Origin: Nocardia vermiculata NBRC 100427
Lineage (GTDB): Bacteria > Actinomycetota > Actinomycetes > Mycobacteriales > Mycobacteriaceae
Assembly (NCBI RefSeq): GCF_001613265.1
Contig: NZ_BDCA01000020.1
Coordinates: 82,985 to 146,984 of the forward strand
DNA: 64,000 bases
Reading direction: 5' to 3'
Shown: positions 59,702 through 64,000 of the stretch, piece after piece
Position numbering within the stretch: position 1 is the stretch's first letter
How the letters are laid out: each line of letters opens with the position of its first letter
Made by a program: the position numbers and the translations under genes
Notes under the pieces: model-generated
What the model was told of the DNA's origin: nothing
The model's input: the letters and a program-made list of their open reading frames with translations, nothing else
Database searches by the model: none

Positions 59702-60505
59702 GTGAGCACCCCGGAGAACGGCACAACCGACGAGTTCCCGGTCGACGACGAGGCGGCCGAGACGACCGCCGGCGAGGCGACCACCTCGGAGGGGACCGAG
59801 GCGTCCTCCGATGACGCGGCCGCCGCAGCCGACGATGCTGCCACCGCGGAGCCCGCCCCCGTGGACGAGCCTTCCGACCCGGTTGCCGAGATGAAGGCGG
59901 CGCTGCGGCGCGCCCCCGGCGACTGGTACGTCATCCACTCCTACGCCGGGTACGAGAACAAGGTGAAGACCAACCTCGAGACCCGTGCCCAGAACCTGGG
60001 CCTCGAGGATTACATCTTCCAGGTCGAGGTACCGACCGAGCAGGTCACCGAGATCAAGAACGGTCAGCGCAAGAGCGTGCAACGCAAGGTGCTGCCCGGC
60101 TACATCCTGGTCCGGATGGACCTCAACGACGAGTCGTGGGGCGCGGTCCGTAATACGCCCGGGGTCACCGGATTCGTCGGCGCTACCTCCCGTCCGTCGC
60201 CGCTGACGATCAACGAGGTCGTCAAGTTCCTGGTCCCGGCCGAGCAGCAGCAGAAGAAGCCTGCTGCCGCGGCGGCAGGATCCGCGGCGGCCACGGAGAC
60301 CGTTTCCGAGGCACCCGCGAAGCCGGCCATCGAGGTCGATTTCGAGGTCGGCGAGTCGGTCACCGTGATGGACGGTCCGTTCGCGACGCTGCCCGCCAGC
60401 ATCTCCGAGGTCAATGCGGAACAGCAGAAGCTGAAGGTCCTGGTCTCGATCTTCGGCCGCGAGACCCCGGTGGAGCTGGCCTTCACCCAGGTCGCGAAGA
60501 TCTAA
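59702..60505 (+). CDS. nusG: Transcription antitermination factor NusG
   Basis: 267 residues. A long acidic N-terminal extension (about 70 residues), then the NGN domain (DWYVIHSYAGYENKVKTNLE; VLPGYILVRMDLNDESWGAV), an Ala-rich linker and the KOW domain (GESVTVMDGPFATLPASISE). GTG 59702. Couples RNA polymerase with the ribosome and Rho. Confidence 0.95.
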   Translation: MSTPENGTTDEFPVDDEAAETTAGEATTSEGTEASSDDAAAAADDAATAEPAPVDEPSDPVAEMKAALRRAPGDWYVIHSYAGYENKVKTNLETRAQNLGLEDYIFQVEVPTEQVTEIKNGQRKSVQRKVLPGYILVRMDLNDESWGAVRNTPGVTGFVGATSRPSPLTINEVVKFLVPAEQQQKKPAAAAAGSAAATETVSEAPAKPAIEVDFEVGESVTVMDGPFATLPASISEVNAEQQKLKVLVSIFGRETPVELAFTQVAKI

Positions 60506-60575
60506 GTCTTCCGGGATTTCGCCCCGGGACCACGCTTACGGAATTCCGTAAGGAACCTAAACCAAGGAAAGAAAG

Positions 60576-61010
60576 ATGCCCCCCAAGAAGAAGAAGGTCG
60601 CTGGGCTCATCAAGCTCCAGATCCAGGCCGGTGCGGCCAACCCGGCTCCGCCGGTGGGTCCTGCCCTGGGTCAGCACGGCGTCAACATCATGGAGTTCTG
60701 CAAGGCGTACAACGCCGCGACCGAGTCGCAGCGTGGCAACGTCATTCCGGTCGAGATCACGGTCTTCGAAGATCGCTCGTTCGACTTCAAGCTGAAGACT
60801 CCGCCCGCCGCGAAGCTGCTGCTCAAGGCTGCCGGTGTGCAGAAGGGCTCCGCTGAGCCGCACCGCAACAAGGTCGCCTCGGTCACCATGGATCAGGTCC
60901 GCGAGATCGCCAAGACCAAGCAGGAAGATCTGAACGCCAACGACATCGATCAGGCGGCGAAGATCATCGCGGGTACCGCTCGCTCGATGGGTATCACCGT
61001 CGGCGACTAG
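60576..61010 (+). CDS. rplK: 50S ribosomal protein L11
   Basis: 144 residues, AAGGAAAG ribosome site. KVAGLIKLQIQAGAANPAPP, VGPALGQHGVNIMEFCKAYN and TARSMGITVGD are diagnostic. Part of the stalk base. Followed by a hairpin element, then rplA. Confidence 0.97.
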   Translation: MPPKKKKVAGLIKLQIQAGAANPAPPVGPALGQHGVNIMEFCKAYNAATESQRGNVIPVEITVFEDRSFDFKLKTPPAAKLLLKAAGVQKGSAEPHRNKVASVTMDQVREIAKTKQEDLNANDIDQAAKIIAGTARSMGITVGD

Positions 61011-61108
61011 TCCCTTGCGCTCGCGTGCGGGCATTGTCCGGCGCGACAGGTGACTCCCCCGGTGGGAGGGACGGCCAGTCCCGACAACCACTTCTGACTT
61101 TACGAATC

Positions 61109-61172
61109 GCGGCGTGAGCGCAGGCCCGGAGGCGGCAGCGAAGCGTTACCACGCAGGGCCCGGGAACGCCGC
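61109..61172. repeat. Hairpin repeat element, copy 3, between rplK and rplA
   Basis: GCGGCGT (61109-61115) pairs with ACGCCGC (61166-61172), and GGCCC (61123-61127) with GGGCC (61156-61160). The loop starts GGAGGCGGCAGCG and ends TTACCACGCA, nearly the same as the loop at 33824-33852. The stem sequences are different from that copy. Confidence 0.7.
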
Positions 61173-61195
61173 ACATTAGACAAGGACAGATCAAC

Positions 61196-61909
61196 ATGGC
61201 AAAACGAAGCAAGGCTTATCTCGAGGCGGCCGCCAAGGTCGACCGCGATCAGCTCTACTCCCCGCTGGCCGCCGCGCGGCTGGCCAAGGAGACCTCGACC
61301 ACGAAGACCGACGCGACCGTCGAGGTCGCGGTCCGTCTGGGTGTCGACCCGCGTAAGGCCGACCAGATGGTCCGCAGCACGGTCAACCTGCCGCACGGCA
61401 CCGGTAAGACCGCTCGCGTGATCGTGTTCGCCGCCGGTGAGAAGGCCGCCGAGGCCGAGGCTGCCGGTGCCGACGCGGTGGGCGCCGAGGATCTGATCGA
61501 GCGCATCCAGGGCGGCTGGCTGGACTTCGACGCCGCGATCGCCACCCCGGACCAGATGGCCAAGGTCGGCCGCATCGCGCGTGTGCTGGGCCCCCGCGGC
61601 CTGATGCCGAACCCGAAGACGGGCACGGTCACCACCGATGTGACCAAGGCTGTCAACGACATCAAGGGCGGCAAGATCAACTTCCGCGTCGACAAGCAGG
61701 CCAACCTGCACTTCGTGATCGGCAAGGCCTCCTTCGACGACACGAAGCTGGTCGAGAACTACGGCGCCGCGCTGGAGGAGATCCTGCGGGTGAAGCCGTC
61801 GACCGCCAAGGGGCGTTACGTCAAGAAGGTGACGATTTCGACGAACACCGGACCGGGCATCCCGGTGGACCCGAACCGCACCCGCAACCTCACCGAAGAG
61901 GACGCGTAA
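61196..61909 (+). CDS. rplA: 50S ribosomal protein L1
   Basis: 237 residues. KRSKAYLEAAAKVDRDQLYS, then LMPNPKTGTVTTDVTKAVND and GGKINFRVDKQANLHFVIGK. L1 usually represses its own operon by binding the leader; here a hairpin repeat sits in that leader. Ends before a strong hairpin. Confidence 0.97.
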   Translation: MAKRSKAYLEAAAKVDRDQLYSPLAAARLAKETSTTKTDATVEVAVRLGVDPRKADQMVRSTVNLPHGTGKTARVIVFAAGEKAAEAEAAGADAVGAEDLIERIQGGWLDFDAAIATPDQMAKVGRIARVLGPRGLMPNPKTGTVTTDVTKAVNDIKGGKINFRVDKQANLHFVIGKASFDDTKLVENYGAALEEILRVKPSTAKGRYVKKVTISTNTGPGIPVDPNRTRNLTEEDA

Positions 61910-61922
61910 TCGCACGCTGAAT

Positions 61923-61961
61923 CAGCAACGGCCGGTACGGAATTCGTACCGGCCGTTGCTG
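61923..61961 (+). terminator. Hairpin terminator after rplA
   Basis: CAGCAACGGCCGGTACG-GAATT-CGTACCGGCCGTTGCTG: a perfect 17-bp stem. No T tract. Confidence 0.75.
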
Positions 61962-62073
61962 TGCCCGGCCGGGATCGACGAGCGGCCGGGCGTCGATTTT
62001 GGGTGGTAGAGCAGACTCTGTTACCCTTCTAGATGGTCGCTGACCTGTTCAGTGATCACCCCCAATCGTTCTA

Positions 62074-62160
62074 CCGAAGACCGTTGGTTGCTGCCGTCAG
62101 GCAGTCGAAGGTCCGGCGATATTGCCGGCGGCCCACGCAGGGAGAGCCGAGGTAGGGACA
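62074..62160 (+). ncRNA. Ribosomal protein L10 leader (actinobacterial type)
   Basis: CCGAAGACCGTTGG then GTCAGGCAGTCGAAGG and CCCACGCAGGGAGAGCCGAG, 160-240 nt before rplJ, match my memory of the L10 leader fold. TACCCT at 62022-62027 may be its promoter. L10 or L10(L12) binding would control rplJL. Confidence 0.6.
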
Positions 62161-62195
62161 ACATGTGAGCTTCGCGCTCGTATCGAGTTCTTGTA

Positions 62196-62231
62196 CGCCC
62201 CGGGATCGCTCTGCGTCCGGGGCGTTTGCTT
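62196..62231 (+). terminator. Attenuator hairpin before rplJ
   Basis: CGCCCCGG (62196-62203) pairs with CCGGGGCG (62217-62224), loop of 13 nt, followed by TTTGCTTT. It sits between the L10 leader and rplJ, the usual attenuation layout. Confidence 0.7.
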
Positions 62232-62315
62232 TGTCTCCGGGTCGGCGTCGCCCCGGGCTCAGCCTCCGAGTCGGTAGTTCATCGCAGAACCGACCATCCA
62301 GAGAGGAGGCGAAGT

Positions 62316-62855
62316 ATGGCGAAACCAGAGAAGGTCACCGCGGTTGCGGAGATCACCGAGCAGTTCAAGAGCGCGACGGCCACTGTCATCACGGAATACC
62401 GTGGTCTGTCGGTCGGCAACCTGACCGAACTGCGTCGTGCGCTGGGCAGCAGTGCCACTTACTCCGTCGCCAAGAACACCCTGGTCAAGCGTGCGGCCGC
62501 TGAGGCGGGCGTCGAAGGCCTGGATGACTTGTTCGTCGGTCCGACCGCTATCACCTTCATCAGCGGTGAGCCGGTCGACGCCGCAAAGGCCCTCAAGACC
62601 TTCGCCAAGGACAACAAGGCGCTGGTCATCAAGGGCGGCTACATGGACGGTGCCGCGCTGTCGGTCTCCGAGGTCGAGCGCATCGCCGACCTGGAGTCGC
62701 GCGAGGTGCTGCTGTCCAAGCTGGCCGGCGCCATGAAGGGCAACATGCAGAAGGCTGCCGGGCTGTTCGCCGCTCCGGCCGGTCAGGTTGCTCGCCTGTT
62801 CGCCGCGCTCGAGGACAAGAAGCGTGCCGAAGGTGGCGGCGAAGCCGCCGAATAA
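62316..62855 (+). CDS. rplJ: 50S ribosomal protein L10
   Basis: 179 residues, GAGAGGAGG ribosome site. AKPEKVTAVAEITEQFKSAT, TYSVAKNTLVKRAAAEAGVE and AAPAGQVARLFAALEDKKRA. Scaffold of the L12 stalk; its leader is upstream. Confidence 0.97.
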   Translation: MAKPEKVTAVAEITEQFKSATATVITEYRGLSVGNLTELRRALGSSATYSVAKNTLVKRAAAEAGVEGLDDLFVGPTAITFISGEPVDAAKALKTFAKDNKALVIKGGYMDGAALSVSEVERIADLESREVLLSKLAGAMKGNMQKAAGLFAAPAGQVARLFAALEDKKRAEGGGEAAE

Positions 62856-62918
62856 GTCACACCCGAAACTCTTTTCTCTCCGCCGATGCGGGGATGATCC
62901 CTACCGAAAGGAAACACC

Positions 62919-63302
62919 ATGGCCAACGTGGACGAGCTGCTCGAGACCATCGGCGGAATGACCCTGCTGGAGCTGTCGGACTTCGTCAAGAAGTTCGAGG
63001 AGAAGTTCGAGGTTACCGCTGCCGCTCCGGTCGCGGTTGCCGCTGCTGCCGGCCCGGCCGCCGGTGGCGCCGAGGCTGCCGAGGAGCAGGACGAGTTCGA
63101 CGTCGTCCTCGAGGGCGCCGGCGACAAGAAGATCCAGGTCATCAAGGTTGTGCGTGAGCTCGTCTCCGGCCTGGGCCTGAAGGAAGCCAAGGACCTGGTC
63201 GAGGGTGCCCCGAAGCCGATCCTGGAGAAGGTCGCCAAGGATGCCGCCGAGGCCGCCAAGACCAAGCTCGAAGAGGCCGGTGCGAAGGTTTCCGTCAAGT
63301 AA
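62919..63302 (+). CDS. rplL: 50S ribosomal protein L7/L12
   Basis: 127 residues. NVDELLETIGGMTLLELSDF, an Ala/Pro hinge, then DKKIQVIKVVRELVSGLGLK and EGAPKPILEKVAKDAAEAAK. Stalk protein that recruits elongation factors. Confidence 0.97.
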   Translation: MANVDELLETIGGMTLLELSDFVKKFEEKFEVTAAAPVAVAAAAGPAAGGAEAAEEQDEFDVVLEGAGDKKIQVIKVVRELVSGLGLKEAKDLVEGAPKPILEKVAKDAAEAAKTKLEEAGAKVSVK

Positions 63303-63320
63303 TTGCGGTAATCGGCATCA

Positions 63321-63355
63321 GAAAGGGCGGTCCCGGTGCGGGGCCGCCCTTTTCG
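63321..63355 (+). terminator. Intrinsic terminator after rplL
   Basis: AAAGGGCGG..CCC pairs with GGG..CCGCCCTTTT around a short loop, ending in TTTT. Strong and typical. Confidence 0.85.
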
Positions 63356-63474
63356 TATATCCCCACGAGGTTCGGGGCCGCGTGGCGTGGAGTGGCCGGT
63401 GGAGACATTTACTACCGACCGGTCAGGTAGCGTATCGCGCACCGAGCGCCATGCGATACAGTGACCGCACCCCA

Positions 63475-63506
63475 GTGTGGCGCGTCACACCGCGCTGAAT
63501 TATAGT
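63475..63506 (+). promoter_or_regulatory. Palindrome and -10 of the mkl-type gene
   Basis: GTGTG-N6-CACAC (63475-63490) lies where the -35 should be; TATAGT (63501-63506) is the -10. A repressor on the dyad would block transcription. Confidence 0.45.
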
Positions 63507-63549
63507 GACGCGGCCGTGGGCGCTCGTCAGAAGAATTGTGGAGGTTGAC

Positions 63550-64000
63550 GTGGGCGTCGAGGTCAGGACCGAGAGTGTTACGAAATCTTTCGGGTCCCAG
63601 CGGATTTGGCAGGACGTCACTTTGACGTTGCCGTCGGGTGAAGTCAGTGCTCTGCTCGGCCCCTCCGGTACCGGTAAATCTGTCTTCCTGAAGTCGTTGA
63701 TCGGTTTGTTGCGCCCGGAGCGTGGGTCCATCTTCATCGATGGCACCGATATCACGACCTGCTCCAACAAGGAGCTTTACGAGATCCGCAAGCTGTTCGG
63801 TGTGTTGTTCCAGGACGGTGCGTTGTTCGGGTCGATGAACCTGTTCGACAATGTGGCGTTCCCGTTGCGGGAGCACACCAAGAAGAACGAATCCGAGATC
63901 AAGCAGATCGTGATGGAGAAGCTCGAGCTGACCGGTCTGCTCGGTGCGGAAACCAAGCTGCCCGGTGAGATCTCCGGTGGTATGCGTAAACGTGCCGGTC
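63550..64000 (+). CDS. mkl: Mce-associated ABC ATPase (Mkl-like), partial
   Basis: GTG 63550 with GGAGG upstream; the gene runs off the window. 150 residues are visible: GPSGTGKSVFLKSLIGLLRP (Walker A), then VLFQDGALFGSMNLFDNVAF (Q loop) and the start of the signature EISGGMRKRAG. MlaF/Mkl-type ATPases energise Mce lipid importers. The Mce operon itself is elsewhere. Confidence 0.9.
   Translation, partial: MGVEVRTESVTKSFGSQRIWQDVTLTLPSGEVSALLGPSGTGKSVFLKSLIGLLRPERGSIFIDGTDITTCSNKELYEIRKLFGVLFQDGALFGSMNLFDNVAFPLREHTKKNESEIKQIVMEKLELTGLLGAETKLPGEISGGMRKRAG

Overview
This 64 kb window is a high-GC actinobacterial chromosome segment, most likely Nocardia or a close relative. The evidence is the mycolate-type fatty-acid dehydratase (a fused HadA/HadB), a menaquinone pathway that includes a MenJ-type reductase, an Mce-associated ATPase at the right edge, abundant GTG starts and ATGA/GTGA gene overlaps. 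From memory the gene order follows the Mycobacterium tuberculosis Rv0510-Rv0566 and Rv0634-Rv0655 blocks. About half of the window is therefore conserved core, cut by accessory islands.

Layout: 1-4.6 kb, rex-hemA-hemC-hemD (redox sensing and tetrapyrrole synthesis). 5.5-8.5 kb, hemB plus small membrane proteins. 9-15.2 kb, hemL, a phosphatase and the System II cytochrome c maturation set (TlpA-like lipoprotein, CcdA, ResB, CcsB). 15.2-32.5 kb is mostly accessory: two small DNA-binding proteins facing a two-domain PEP-synthase-like enzyme, hydrolases, a secreted intradiol dioxygenase, a tight operon of three very small genes facing an XRE regulator, a HigBA-like toxin-antitoxin pair, a MerR-HEAT regulator, LysR with a DapA-like lyase, BldC, a Cds1-like PLP enzyme and an HTH/Clp-N operon. 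32.9-50.3 kb carries menA, a 1144-residue BTAD regulator, a DrrAB-type exporter, menE, a phosphate transporter, menB, menD and menG. 51-56.6 kb holds AraC/VOC genes, menJ, a polyprenyl diphosphate synthase, htpX and a YajQ-family gene. 56.7-64 kb holds tRNA-Tyr, -Thr, -Met and -Trp, rpmG, hadAB, secE-nusG-rplK-rplA-rplJ-rplL and the start of an mkl-type ATPase.

Functionally, haem synthesis feeds cytochrome c assembly, menaquinone synthesis supplies the electron carrier, and Rex heads the haem operon, so the core reads as respiratory-chain construction next to translation.

The most unusual parts are: (i) an autoregulated-looking HTH/Clp-N operon with two copies of TGTCAA-N6-TTGACG exactly over a leaderless promoter; (ii) a dispersed hairpin element whose loop is conserved while its stem sequences differ but still pair, found twice after menA and once between rplK and rplA; (iii) a MerR-HEAT operon with a 19-bp-spacer promoter; (iv) a mini PEP-synthase lacking a substrate domain; (v) a chain of GTGA-coupled duplicated mini-ORFs leading into the Cds1-like gene. 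All gene starts, promoters and structures were read by eye and none has been tested by alignment or folding software.
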